A stretch of DNA of 64,000 nucleotides from Cordia subcordata (lineage: Eukaryota > Streptophyta > Magnoliopsida > Boraginales > Cordiaceae). A model generated the notes under the pieces. That model was given only the letters and a program-made list of their open reading frames with translations. It ran no database searches and was not told the origin of the DNA. The position numbers and the translations under genes are program-made. Of the stretch, positions 1 to 12,593 are shown piece after piece. Location of the stretch: assembly GCA_028554755.1 (NCBI GenBank), contig JAPTOF010000001.1:39017501-39081500 (forward strand), read 5' to 3'. Positions within the stretch are counted from its first letter, which is position 1. The number at the start of each line of letters is the position of its first letter.

Positions 1-1614
1 CTTCAATGAGTCAATATTTTGCAATTACTGCAACATCACTGCCCACTACATTAAAAGTACTAAAAGAATGAATCGAGTGGTTGGCTATAGTTTATTTCAA
101 AATTCAAAAGTAAATGGAACAAGATAGACAAATTCTATAGAAGTTTTAAACTCAGAGATTACTGAAACAGCTAGCATGACAATTAGTTGATCAAAGATCA
201 AGCTTGCAAACTGTGAATAGGTCCACATTACCTGGCCAACCCCAAGCCCTCACCCCATACACAGAATAAGAAAAGGGTTAAAAAGAAAAACAAAGATCAA
301 AGGGAAACATCATGAGAATGGTGAAATCAACTACAGTGTAGAGAGGGATACCACAGATAAAAGCTATCCCCAAACGCAAAATCTGATAAATGTTTAGCAA
401 TCACATGCCAATGCTTTTATGTAGCTCTTTGGATTGTTGATAAATTTAGTTGACTTGACAAATGATAGATAACACAATTAAATTTCCCTCGACGATATCA
501 AACAAGACAATCCTGGGGAAACAAAATTCTTTTCACTTCTAATGTGTAAGAGACATTCAATTGATTACCCATGCATGCAGAAATCTCCTAATTCTGGTGG
601 CATGCACTAACAAACTTGAGCTCAGACGTAAATATTCTACATCAGGCTGTAGGCACTTTAGACAGCAGCTCGTAAGTATCTAACCAGATTTATAAAATTT
701 CAAACTGCAATCGATTTGAGCAAGCAAATGACTATTAACTGAACCAAGCAGTTATATTTCTTGTTCACGTGGTCTACTTCAAGAACTAACATTGGGACAA
801 ACAAGTTAGTTAGATAGATGGCAGGTTAACTCGCTGCTAGAAGAATCTAACCCTAACTTCAATAGAATCTAACTCCAACTTTCATGCCAAAGACAGTTAT
901 AATCATGTTTATTAGATGACCAAATATTTGTTTGTTATATGATCAAATGATTTTTTTTATTGTCCTTGTTGAGCCGGTGGTGAATCTTTGAAGCTTTTCA
1001 TCTTAGATTAGTAACCGAAATGCGAAAGGAAAGTGATCACGAGAAGGAAAGGGAATTTGGATTCACCTGCGGCAGCGTTCAAAAGAACAGAATAGAGACA
1101 AGGATATACTTATGCAGTTACATGCTTACCAGTAAGGTGAATAAAATGAAAGATGAAGAATCACGCAAGAGTACCAAATTACTTGTGGAAAAAGGTGAAT
1201 ATTAAACATCCAGTTCCGCTAATTAAATAATCGCTATTTTGAATAAAATCCACATCAAAATGAACACCAAGCACAAAACACCGCTAATTAAATCCATCTC
1301 CACTTTCTATGATCTCTCCACCTCTTGCTTTCTCTTTCATGGCCATGCTTCTCAGATTTCTCCACCTCCTGCTTCCCTTTCTGTCTCTATCTCTTTGGCC
1401 CTCCTTCTTTCTAGCTGTAACGCAATTATATTAACGATGAGAACAAATGATTAGTGTATGCCGCATCTGCTCTTTTCTTTCTCCTTGCAATCTTGATTTC
1501 CATAGCCGATGGGCCTAGCGTGGTGATTATGATTATATTGTTGTTCTTAATTATGATTACGTTAAACATAGTGTTAATTTTCCTTATTATTATTATTTTT
1601 TATCTGAATCTCTT

Positions 1615-1700
1615 TTTGTATGTTGGTTTGGCATCAGTTAACATGTACTAGTGAGTTTGGCTCAGATTTGTATGTTGGTTCGGCATTAGTTAACATGTAC
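1615..1700. repeat. two-copy direct repeat
   Basis: A 34-base segment ending in GTTAACATGTAC occurs twice, at 1615-1648 and 1667-1700, with two differences. The spacing is 52 bases. It looks like a local duplication and no function is visible. Confidence 0.7.
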
Positions 1701-3684
1701 ATGAGCTTATGCGTATAAGGTGTTTTGGTGGAATTTCTGAACCAGATACTGTTCTTTGGAACAGTGTGGTGTCCGGAAGCCTCTATCCTTGAGATCACAC
1801 GAATCATCCCATGCGCAGAATATAAGAGTTGTATAAGACGTTGCAACTCTAATTCACCAGATGATTTTCCTATATATTTAACACGCAGCCTAACCAGTCT
1901 TTCCTGCAGAACAGCTTACAACACGTAATAACGTCGGCATCTAGGACATCTCTGCCTCTCAAGAAAAATCGAAGATGTAAAAAGAACAAATACAAAAATT
2001 ATCTTACAATAACTCATAAAAGGTGTTGGATCATCTTAACTATCTCTTAATTTGAAACAAAATCAATAATTTTAGGTATTATTGCCTCTAGTTATTGCTT
2101 ATACATAAGAATGTAAAGAGAACAAATACAAAAATTATAAAATATAAGTACAAAATTCATATTTACAGCATGTTTAAAAAGAATAAAAAAAATAATTGAA
2201 TAAACTCGTATAATACTAAAATTGTTCCTTTCTCAGCTTTGACTTTTAGGCCGCCAAGTGTCTTCTTATAAGTTAAGTGTTGTTCTAATTACAATCAAAA
2301 AATTTTTAGAACCAAGAAAAAATAAAGCATTAGATAATGTATTATCTGAATGTGTTATTATTTCATGTTTCACAAATAATTAAACTTTTAAATCTTTATA
2401 TTTGTTATTTTTAGTTTTTAAAATTAAAATATTATTTTAAAATTTTTATTTCAATTCAATATAATTTATATTTTAGCACAAGCATGTAACCAAAATAGTC
2501 CATTTTGTTATCTGAAGAACCCAAAATCTCTTAAAGTTATTTTCATTATTTTTTTAATAGCACTTGTATGACATGGATCTCAAATATTAAAATTCTAATA
2601 TCATTTTGAAATTTGAGCATGCTACTTTTCAGAGAAAATGATCAACAAAATCTAAAATTCTAGTTGCATATTAATCTGTCCTAGATGTCTGTAGTGTTTT
2701 AAATTTTGAGAACAAATGATAAATAATATTTTCAATATGTCACAAATCTAGAACTTCTCAAAATAACATGTTAAATTTTGAAAAAAAAAATGATCATAAT
2801 CCTTTTAGCTAGCAAAATAACTTGGACCTAGATATCATTACTATCAATTCAAAAAGGATATTTCAAATTTAAACTTTATCCTATAAGCCTTCAAATTTCC
2901 TCCAAAGTTATTCTCATAATAATTATATTAACAACTTATAACATAGTCTATCTATTTATTAATATCGTCTTTATGTAAAATATCAAGTTTTACCAATATT
3001 TATTTATCTCTGTGTCTGTGTTACTAATGATTCAGGTGATGGTTCAACTACTAGCATGTAGAAGACTTTTGCTTGATATTCATCTTCTACTACCATCATA
3101 ATCAACATAACACTAGGGGGTTTACATATAATTAAATGGTGAGCACTGTCAATAAAAACATATGACTTGCTTACTAAGTCCAACTACTTCTTAAATAAAT
3201 ATGTTACATAAAGATATGTATGAGAGATCTACAAATGAGTACTTACTATTAAGATAGAGTATTTATCGAATTGAAGGATTTAGTTTCTAAGTTTTTTTTC
3301 GGGGTAAAGAGAGATTAAGGATTTACTATTAAGACGACCGTTGCAACTTGACGAACGATGAGCATTGTCACCTCTCACCCCTGCTGCGACGACGACAAAG
3401 CATTGTCCCCCCACCCCTACTGCAATGACCACAGTGGTGAATTAAAGAAGAAAAAAAAAAAGACAGTGAAGCTAAGAAGAAAGAAAAAGAAAGAAGATGG
3501 TGAAGCTAACTTACTGATAGGTGTGAAAGTAATTCTTTGTTTGGATTAGTTAATGTATATATATATACATACACATATTAAGAGTAAGATTGTAATTTTG
3601 ATGCGTGTGAAAGTGAAGATTATTGTGACTAAAAAAATGGATTAGCTAATGTATATATACATACATACACAAATTAAGAGTAAG

Positions 3685-3735
3685 ATGATGTTGATGATGA
3701 AGATGAAGATGAAGATAATGAAGATGATGAAGATG
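3685..3735. repeat. GAT/GAA-rich simple repeat
   Basis: Trinucleotide-type low-complexity run made of GAT, GAA and GTT triplets. No coding context surrounds it. Confidence 0.7.
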
Positions 3736-3837
3736 ATGTTGCCAAGGATATTTTCGTCCAAATAGAGGGCAAACTGATTAAAAATATTAGAGTAGTTGCA
3801 ATTATAGCGCGCGTGGCTCAAATTTGACAGAAAAATA

Positions 3838-3960
3838 GACGGAGGGAGTTAATATGATAAGTTTTAGAAAAACAGAAGGGAGCGATCTGAAGTTTTTGGA
3901 ATACAAGGGAGTAACGTGATACTTTCGCATATCACAGGGGAGTAACGTGAATTTTTCCGT
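3838..3960. repeat. degenerate GGGAG-headed tandem repeats
   Basis: Four successive units of about 30 bases begin with GGGAG, at about 3845, 3879, 3908 and 3939. The last two share GGGAGTAACGTGA. Such tandem units resemble the arms of fold-back or Mutator-like non-autonomous elements, like the clearer one at 37.2-38.0 kb, but no opposite arm was found here. Confidence 0.4.
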
Positions 3961-4848
3961 ATATTGAAATTTAGTATATTTTGCATCTACAATAGAAATA
4001 GACATGTATTTTGGGAGATATTTTTTTTTAAAAAAAAAGACATATATGACTTTTTATGTATATTTGGTATAGAATATTTTTGAATGTATATTGTAGTATT
4101 TTAACTATTATCGTTAACATAATAAATAATTAATGTTTATTATATGACAATATACTTAACTCTTGTTTTTACTTTGCATTGGGATGAATCTTATCCTTCC
4201 TTTGCGTTTATAATTCTTATATAAAATCCTATGTTGGAGAATTTGTCCAATTTCAAATTAGTTTGTCCAAATATGTTTTCTATTAATTAGTTATTCAAAT
4301 ATGTTTTCTATTAATCAGTTATTCTTAACACATGTATTCTTTTATTTTTTTGGCTTTTTTCTAATTTCAAGAAAAAATTATTTCAATCCACATTAGAATT
4401 GAGATTAATCTCTACCAAAATCAAAACAGTGAAAAAAAATGCTACCAACAAGTGCGCTTATCTCAATTTAAACTTTTTTTCTCCTCCTTGCAAAAGCTTC
4501 TACCATCTTAACTGGAAACAACGGGATTAGAGCTCGTGTAGTGTTCTTTTTAACTTTGCAAGAGTATTTTGGGAATTCAATATAATTTACAAAAATATGG
4601 AGTAAAAAATATGAAATGTCAAATTATCTATTGAGTACATATTAAACCCAAATTCTAGGGAGCCCTAATTTAAGAATCCCATCTTACCCAACAAACAAAG
4701 AATCTAATGACCACTTAAAAAAAAGAAAAAGAAAACTCAAAACCAAAGAATCTGATCCCGACTCACGGTGGCTTTCGTCTCCATTGTCACGAGCTCAGCT
4801 TCTAACACCCTCGACCCCAGACCAGTCGTTCACCAAGCCACACAAATA

Positions 4849-4849
<1 letters not shown>

Positions 4850-4879
<30 letters not shown>
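4850..4879. repeat. TA dinucleotide microsatellite
   Basis: About 15 uninterrupted TA units. Confidence 0.9.
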
Positions 4880-4882
<3 letters not shown>

Positions 4883-5414
4883 AGATCGATAATTTATTGT
4901 TCAGGTTTTTATGTATAGTTGAGATTTATAATGGTTTATTATTAATTGGCCATATTACACTTTGTGTGAATACTTAATACACTGTGTAAAGAAATAAATT
5001 TTATTTTTTAATAATAGTTTATTATAATTTTGATAATTTATTGTTATTTTGTTGACAACTGAGTCTAAATTTGGTCGAATCAAGACACTGGTCTGATTGA
5101 ATAGAAAAATAAATAAATTGATTGTAAAGTGCATATATATTTGATTAAAGCAACTGATTACTACCTAAAGGAATCATTTTTACTTAGTTTGTAGTGGGAT
5201 TGAATCAAATGTCGAATCAAAAAGTTGATGATACGTGAAATTTGACATGAAAATAAGACCGTCTTTGATATAATATAAATATTTTTTCAAAAAAAAGCAT
5301 AATAGTTTATTAGTTTAACATTTATTAACACAAAAGCACAGGAAAATAAAACGACAAGGCACAACGCAACCCAATCCTAACTTCTCTATTCTTCTTCTTC
5401 TGTTCGTGACAATC

Positions 5415-5552
5415 ATGGCGGCGCACTTCAAAGACCAAATCGGCAAGTTAGCAACCCCAAATCAAAGTCAACGTTCGAACCCCAAATCTGAGTGGTACTC
5501 TCAGGCTCAGCGAATCGTCACTTTGTTCTATAAATTTGTAAATAATTTTTAA
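5415..5552 (+). other. possible 5' leader region with a 45-codon upstream ORF of the prenyltransferase gene
   Basis: A GC-richer patch about 0.6 kb before the prenyltransferase start holds an ATG in good context (AATCATGGCGGCG) and an open frame of 45 codons that starts MAAHFKDQIGKLA. A pyrimidine-rich CTTCTTCTT stretch just upstream looks like a plant transcription start region. A TTCAG acceptor near 6064 would allow a 5' leader intron joining this patch to the ATG at 6115. It could be a leader exon with a translated uORF or a chance frame. Splicing here was not proven. Confidence 0.35.
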
Positions 5553-6114
5553 TGTTCTTTTTTTCTCTATTTCTGGCTGTGAGCATGACTATGAGCGGAT
5601 TTATTGCGATCACTAAATTTATGTATTGACGTTTACTGATACTGCGATTCAAAAGTTGTCTGTCCATTACTTATAGTTTATTGCATCATGGTGTTGTTCG
5701 AATCTCGTACGGAAGTTCGTGGCTTTGGCTTTTTGAGAATTCTCCCACTTGGTCTGTGGAGCGCAAACGCATTTTTTGAGAAGTTGATGGCTCTAACTTA
5801 ATATGCGCTTGCTTACCATATAAATTATATGATTTCTAAGCGTTTAATTTTGTGAATTTTAATTGTTAGTCTTTAATTTATCAAGGTTTAGGTGTTTGAT
5901 GGAATTTTTTTGAATAATTTAAGTATTTAAATAATTAGTTGAACTTTCAATGGAGTAGAGCAATGGATATCTGATTCTGTTTTACTTTTTTGATTTTTCA
6001 AGCCTGATTGTGTAGTGTGGCATCTTCCTTGTGTATAAAAATATCTGACTCGGTGATACCTTCAGCTGGGAGAAGGCAAATTGAGGAATTGAGAATCACC
6101 GAAGTTGGTTCAGG

Positions 6115-9100
6115 ATGGACTCACATAGTGAGCAGCGGAAGGTTAAAATTCCCATGAGCCAAAGGCCTGAGTGGGCTGATATTAAGCCCATTCCACAGGA
6201 TGATGGACCGAATCCGGTGGTACCCATTGCTTACAAGGATGAATTTGCTGAAACAATGGACTATTTCAGAGCCATCTACTTGGCCGATGAGCGCTCCCAT
6301 CGGGCTCTTCAACTCACTGCCGAAGCCATCCAACTCAATCCTGGGAACTACACTGTAAATTCCTAAGCCCATTCCCACTCCCACTCACCAACCCTAACCC
6401 CCAAACCAATTTCTTTCTGTGTATAAATGTTGGGTGTGTGTCCATAAATATTTTCTGTAGGCATCTATACATAGGTCATACTCTATTGTTTGAATAAATA
6501 GTAGAAAAATATGAATAAATAAATCAATTCTATGTGAAACATGAATATTGAGACTAGCTTTGGAAATGTTATCTCCTTCATAGAAGTATGGAAGACCTTA
6601 GCTCTTGCTATTGAGAGGAAAATGGTAAAATTTGAAACATTATCTCCTTCGTAAGGTTAGACCTCAACTCTTTCTATTGGAAGGAAAATGGTAAAATTTA
6701 AGTTTCATTCTTTGCTTAGGGAAAGTGTTGAGGTAGTGTATATCATAAGATAAAAGGAAGGGATAGTATGGGCATTCTTAATGACATGAAGATTTACTGA
6801 CTTTCCTTCAAATGATTTTGTTTGAATGATGGGTTTGAAAGTATTTTAAAAGTGGAAGGGTTTTGGATATCCAATAGTGTGGTCACTTTGCTGAACTTTT
6901 CCCATAAGATTGATTTTAAGGCTCCAATATACATTGAATCTCCTGATATTGAATTGTTATTCTTCTGCCTCAGATATGGCAATTTAGGCGTGTAATTCTT
7001 GAGGCACTTGATGCTGACATGCATGACGAGTTGGATTTTGTTGAACAGATTGCCATAAGCAATAGTAAGAACTATCAGATATGGTAAGCTGTATGCGTTA
7101 TCTTCATCTTGAACTTTCCTTCCTTCCCTCTAGAAGTTGTATATCAATGATGTTTGGAATAATTTGTACCTCACTGATAGAAGTTTTCTGTTCTTGTCAT
7201 GGACAAGTTTTACCCTTAAAACAGCAGACAATTGACTTGTTTAAACTTTAATCTGATGTACAAGTACAATGTATAGACATATTCAACTCAAAGTGAGATT
7301 GTAAAGACATTAGCAATGTTGGATGCTATTGTCACATACACCTGAGTTTATGTTCATTAGTTTATAATATAAATTAAGCCTTAAAACAGGGGACAATTGA
7401 TTTAACTTGTTTAAACTCTAATTAAATGTACAAATACAATGTATAGACATATTCAACTTAAAGTGAGAATCTAAAAGCATTAGCGCTATTGGATGCTATT
7501 TTACATATATCTGACTTGATGTTCATAAGATGTAACGATTGGTGTCACTGGGTAGCTTGGCTGGTTAATTGGATTCTGAGGCCCTATGTTTCAAAATTCT
7601 GCTATCATCATTTCTGATGCCTTTGGGGTGGGTTCCATGGTCTTGAGGTGTTAGTCCAAGATGTATATAAATTAGTCTAGGACACTGCCTGACTGATGAG
7701 TCAAAGATTTATAAATATGAATAAAAATCTAAGGGGGATAAAAGGAAGAGACATAGGTAGAAGAAAAGATGTTGGGAATAAAAGTTGCAAGCAGAGTGCC
7801 TTGATTGAATTATTGTTTGTTTCATCAGTGCTTGGCCCATATTCGTAACACTAAGTTTTGCAGGCATCATAGACGGTGGGTTGCTGATAAACTAGGATCT
7901 GATGTAATGAGTAGAGAGCTCGAGTTTACAAAGGAAATCTTTTCTGAAGATGCAAAGAACTATCACGCCTGGTCCCACAGACAGGTAGCTTACATGATCC
8001 TTGGCTTTTTGATTTTGGGGAAAAAGTATTATTATTTTTATTTTAACAGGAGTTTGGTATACTAACATCCACGTGATGATAATATTTTCCATACTTGATC
8101 TGATGCAAGTAACTCTTAATGTTTTTTGAACTACTGGGATTTTTTTTCCTTGATTAAAAGACGATTGAAAGACTTACATAGATTTTTAACATTGTAGTGG
8201 GTTCTTCAAGCACTTGGAGGGTGGGAAGATGAACTTAACTATTGTCAGCAACTTCTTGAAGATGACATTTTCAATAATTCTGCTTGGAATCAGGTGAGAT
8301 TCAAAAGTCAAGCCTTATGGTCAAACATCGATGCATGCGCATCATACTTTTATACCAGTCCTTGACTACACTCCTTGAGTAGATGCATATGTCATGCCAT
8401 TGTATATGTTCGGGATCTTATATGATCCTTAATAGAGTAGATTAATGAAAATGCTAGAACTTTGTGTGGTGCTTGGTAGAAGGTATTGTATGGTTGAACT
8501 TTTGTCAGTAGCAGTAGTTTCTGATGCAATTTCTTAAGATGCCATGCTTGCATTGTCAAATGTGTCATAGAACCTTAGCAGGACCATGGCCGTTGAGGGA
8601 CACTTTTTCATTCTGGTATGATTCCAACATGGACTTTCTCGCATTTTTGACATGTATTCATTCTTATCTGCTTTCTCTTGGAATTGTTTGCTGATGGTAT
8701 TTGATAGTACTGGATTATCAGCTAGCCTGCTTGCTTCATTGAAAGTTCACTTTATGGAGTAAATTCCTTTGCTTGCAGCGATATTTCGTTATCACAAGAT
8801 CTCCTCTCCTGGGTAGCCTAGAGGCCATGAGGGTATCAGAAGTAGACTACACAGTCAAAGCCATCAAAGCTAATCCAGAAAATGAAAGTCCCTGGAGATA
8901 TCTTAGAGGGCTATATGAAAATGATATACAATCTCTGGTCAAGGAACCTCTTCTAGAATCAGTTCTTTTGGATATTTTAAGTGTGAGGAATAATTATACT
9001 TGTGCCCTGAGTATGCTTTTGGATCTTATCTGCCATGGTTTCCAACCAAGTCCAGAGTTGAGAAGTGCTATAGATGGTCTGATACTCGAGTCTAGTACAT

Positions 9101-9249
9101 CTGAGTTAGACTTGGGGAAGAGAGTTTGTTCTATCTTGGAACTTGTGGATCCAATGAGAGCAAGTTACTGGAAGTGGCGAAAGAGCACGGTGTCTGCTGT
9201 AATATTTCAATTTCAGGATGTGGATAAAGTGGCTGGATTAACTCTTTAG
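6115..9249 (+). CDS. FTA: protein farnesyltransferase / geranylgeranyltransferase type-1 alpha subunit
   Basis: This is the shared alpha subunit of FTase and GGTase-I, which with an ERA1-type or GGB-type beta subunit attaches isoprenoids to the Cys of CaaX proteins in the cytosol. The Arabidopsis counterpart is PLURIPETALA. Coding exons are 6115-6354, 6974-7083, 7864-7984, 8198-8293 and 8779-9249. All introns are GT-AG and the frame is open through 345 residues; Arabidopsis FTA is about 326. The PFTA helical repeats are clear, each built around Trp with Arg shortly after: [42 protein letters not shown] and [10 protein letters not shown]. The start lies in a conserved-looking acidic N-terminus, and the last 17 or so residues after YWKWRKS look unlike the family and may be a lineage-specific tail. 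The G-gamma gene at 28-31 kb encodes a likely substrate. Confidence 0.93.
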
Positions 9250-10898
9250 AATTGATGTGCCATTCAACCTTGTATTGCATTTTATGTGATAATTTAACTG
9301 ATTGTATTATGATAAGTGTCCAAGCCAACATGCAAGAAATAATATGTTTGGAAACAAACTGTTCATGGATGAGTTTACATGGAAGATTTTGGATTCAGTT
9401 CTATTGTCACAAGCTGCATTGCGTATATTTTTCGGCGTTCGAATGCCTCAAAGCATCTTATTTGACTCATCTGGTACATGCATTGGAACATGCTCTCACT
9501 ACATGTGTTTGTTTTCATTCTGTTTTTGTTATTGGCTTCTCAAACTAACGTGTATTTGTTTCTATTTTGTATTGCCTAGGATGTCAAACTGGCTCAAGTG
9601 AATGAGAGTGATGACTTTTGTTCGAATCCTATAGGGGATGGGGGTTGAGGTGGGGGTGGGGATTTGTTTTTCAAGAAAAAGAACCTAGCTCAAGGTGACA
9701 TCTATTTTCATCTTTTTGAAATTCTTTTGTGGGAATTTGGACGAGTTCGTGTGCATGCAATCGCAATATCTCTGATATACCAACAATACGAAACCCAAAA
9801 TTTTTCGGAAGGAAAACAAAATTGGAAAACAAATACAATGAGGATACTGCAAACTCAGGTAAAGTGGTATAAATAACCAGCGTAGAATTAAACAAAAATC
9901 CTGGACCAAAAAAAAAAAGAAAAAGAAAAAGAAAAAGATTAATTAGCAAAATTCATCAACCATTAGGAACGTTGAGATAAGTGGGTGCACCTCTTCATGA
10001 AACCTTGTTGCGGACAAGCCCACAAACTTTTACGGGGTCAAGCTCAAGTAAAATTGCGCAAGCCCACAAAGGCAACTTTTCCTCGGATGTTGTATTGATG
10101 CACTCTTTTAGTTTGTAACAATAGCATCCCAGCCACCAAAGATGTAGTAAATTTTGGACAGAAATTTGTTATGATTAAAGGTTTTAAATTTTATCTTATG
10201 TCTTGTAATTACAAATATTACCTAACTCTTGATTGATTTAGGAGATGCATTATGACACTCTATTGCTATAGCCTTATGATAGATAGCCATAGATTGACAT
10301 GCCATTTCACCATAAAATTTATAAACTTAAGGTGGATCTAATGTAATCCTATCTAAAGATGATTCTTTTTCCTTTTTTTTAATCATCAAGATAAATGACA
10401 AGATCAAATGACGGCTAAGGTTCTTGAAAGTATGCATTTTTTAAGGTTAAACCTTTGTCTCTTGTGATTTGCCTAAAGTGCGTTGGATCCTTTTATATTA
10501 TCAAAACTCTCTTGTAATTTCTTTCTAACTTTCAAAGCTGTTATATTTGCCCCTCTATATTCTAAAATATAATCATACATTCCCTTTTTCCAAGAGGGTA
10601 TGGTACTTCATCTCAGGAAATAGAAAAGAATTATGAGAGACTTTTAAAACACATAGGGGTTCATACACTTTAAACACAATTAGTGGTTTTAAATGCTAAC
10701 CTGGTTTAGTATCCTTCAATAAAAGCTTGCCTGGTCTTGTATCCTTCAATAAAACCCGTGCCCTGAGTCTTTTCCTTAGCAATTTTAGCATCTTTTTTTG
10801 AGCTTTTCTCAACTAATTTCACATACTTTTGATGGCAAAGTCCCCATGTGAAGTTAGGAACCAGTTTTTCATTTGACCTGATAAGAAATGTCCTGAAA

Positions 10899-10933
10899 CC
10901 CCCCCCCCCCCACACACACACACACACACACAA
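10899..10933. repeat. C homopolymer followed by CA microsatellite
   Basis: A run of 13 C followed by about 11 CA units. Length is likely to be polymorphic or error-prone in assemblies. Confidence 0.9.
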
Positions 10934-11080
10934 AAGAAAGTAGAAATCAAACTTTATAAAGAAATAATGTCTCTTGAATTGCCAATCTATTCATGTTCAT
11001 GAAACAACATTGCAACTAAAATTCAATGAATAATATACGTAAGCCACATGTCTGAGGATCCACGGCTCAACCTTGAAAGG

Positions 11081-11316
11081 GCTTGCTTGGATTGGCTTTT
11101 TTAAAGGTATTTTTTTTTAATAACTTTTAAAAAGAGTGCTTTTTTAGAAGATAAAAATTTCGATTTCTGACAATAGTTATATTTGAGTCTTTTTTTTTTT
11201 TTTCAAAATTTCAACTTTTCTAAAACTAAACCAAATAATTAGTGCAAAAATAATATACATCTTTTAAAGAAAAAAAAATACTTTTTCTTGAAAAAAAATA
11301 CACTCCCCAAGGGCCC
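11081..11316 (-). mobile_element. MITE, family A copy 1
   Basis: T/A-rich element of about 230 bases whose left end reads GCTTGCTTGGATTGGCTTTTTT and whose right end reads CTCCCCAAGGGCCCT. The interior shares the AAATT.CAACTT and AACCAAATAATTA stretches of the other family A copies, in the opposite orientation to the copy at 19.8 kb. No coding capacity. Confidence 0.6.
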
Positions 11317-11979
11317 TAATAAATAAATTCAATGATAAAATTTTAAGAGGAATTTGAAGTTGAAACACCATTTTCCCAACTACTGTTTTTCATGTGTGGC
11401 CAAGTTTATTGTTCCCCTCAGCGTTTGGTATCTTTCCCTCCTACAACATTAAAAATTGACAATTTATTCCTCCTTAAACTTCAATAACTCCATAAGTTAT
11501 AGGAGCTTTAACGTGAACGCACGGATGAACAAACTCATATCCATGGTGCTGGTGAAAAGTGTTGTCTGCTGTCCACAACACATCAACTCGAGCTGTAAAT
11601 GGGTGCCACGTTTCGAGGAGCAGACAAAAGAACGAATTAAACTACTTGTTGGTTGAGATGATAGCAGCCTCACCTAATAAGGAAGAGAGCACAAATTCAA
11701 ATCTTGAAAAATGTATTTGCTGGGAAAACTTTTCTTTAACTAGCTGATGGAAATTATAATGTGTTTCTTATATCTTATCTTAAATTTGAAAAATATATAA
11801 CTTTATATGCTTTTCAGATCTTAGATATAATCTAATATGATTTGGAAAAACTCTAACTAAAAAAAAAAAAAAAACCAAACTCAATCTTTATCATTAAGCT
11901 TTCTTGCTCATTCACCTCACAAGCATAAATATCAGAGACAGATTCGTATGAAACTAAAATGTACATAATTAGCTTTGCA

Positions 11980-12164
11980 TTGGGTCGTTTAAATTGATTT
12001 TTTTCTAAAACTTCTCAAAAAAAGGTAAAAATTTTGTTTTAAAAAAAAAACTGAAATTGAGCTTTTCATGCAGTTTCAACTTTTTTTAAAAAAAATGTGA
12101 TTTAAATACTTATTATAAAAAATTGTAAATTTAAAAAAAAAAAAACCCAATCCAAACAAACCAT
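11980..12164. mobile_element. MITE, family A copy 2, shortened
   Basis: Begins TGGGTCGTTTAAATTGATTTTTT and ends AACCCAATCCAAACAAACC, matching the family A inverted ends. At about 185 bases it is shorter than full copies, so part of the interior is missing. Confidence 0.55.
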
Positions 12165-12510
12165 AACATGCAAGTCTAGAATGTTTGGTCAACTGATGAA
12201 ATGTTGAAATACCTAATATAGAAATTGTTGATTGTAGTACTTTAAAGGAAAAATATTACAAATGATCTCAATTATTTATAAAAAGTGTTAATTTGGTCCT
12301 TTATGAGTTTTGTGAAAAAGAATGGAGTAAAATCCATCCAAAAATAAATTTTGAAAAAAAAGGGGAGGAAAAACAAAAATGTCAATTTCGTCCATATATA
12401 GGTAAGTTTTGGGGGAAAACAAAGGAGTAAAAATCCATCTAAAAATAAATTTTGAGAGAAGGGAGGAAATGAGTGTGGAAAACAAGGGAGAAAAGTTTGT
12501 TCAATTAAAT

Positions 12511-12593
12511 GTCAGAAGTGGGATTTGAACCCACGCCCTCTCACGAGGACCAGAACTTGAGTCTGGCGCCTTAGACCACTCGGCCATCCTGAC
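12511..12593 (-). tRNA. tRNA-Leu (anticodon CAA)
   Basis: The minus strand gives an 83-base class II tRNA. The acceptor arms GTCAGGA and TTCTGAC pair. The D-arm region matches the A box (TGGCCGAGTGG) and GGTTCAAATCC is the B box. The anticodon loop CTCAAGT reads CAA, and a long variable arm is typical of tRNA-Leu. A TTTT stretch 16-19 bases downstream on the minus strand (12491-12494) can serve as the Pol III terminator. There is no intron. It resembles nuclear, not chloroplast, tRNA-Leu(CAA). Confidence 0.96.

Larger units (their letters stand above)
1..5340. other. intergenic DNA, no gene recognised
   Basis: AT-rich sequence with only short chance reading frames of 60-70 codons that resemble no family I know. 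It holds a short direct repeat near 1615-1700, a GAT/GAA-rich simple repeat near 3685-3735, a set of GGGAG-headed degenerate repeats near 3830-3960 and a TA microsatellite near 4850. The first kilobase could belong to a gene outside the window, but no exon can be supported. Confidence 0.6.
9250..12510. other. intergenic DNA downstream of the prenyltransferase gene
   Basis: Probable 3' untranslated region to about 9600, then AT-rich DNA. It contains an A/G-rich run near 9907-9937, a C-run plus CA microsatellite near 10.9 kb and two T/A-rich MITE copies at 11.1 and 12.0 kb. Open frames here are short and match no family. Confidence 0.6.

Noticed and set aside
230..275. Possible minus-strand exon end (GGCCAG|GTAATG) at the left edge
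   Set aside because: Only a donor-like site with a short frame; no acceptor or protein similarity supports it.
1020..1205. 61-codon frame starting MRKESDHEKE
   Set aside because: No recognisable domain, splice partner or coding context; length is within chance.
9252..9601. 98-99-codon frames just after the prenyltransferase stop
   Set aside because: Overlapping in two frames in the probable 3' untranslated region, low complexity, no family resemblance.
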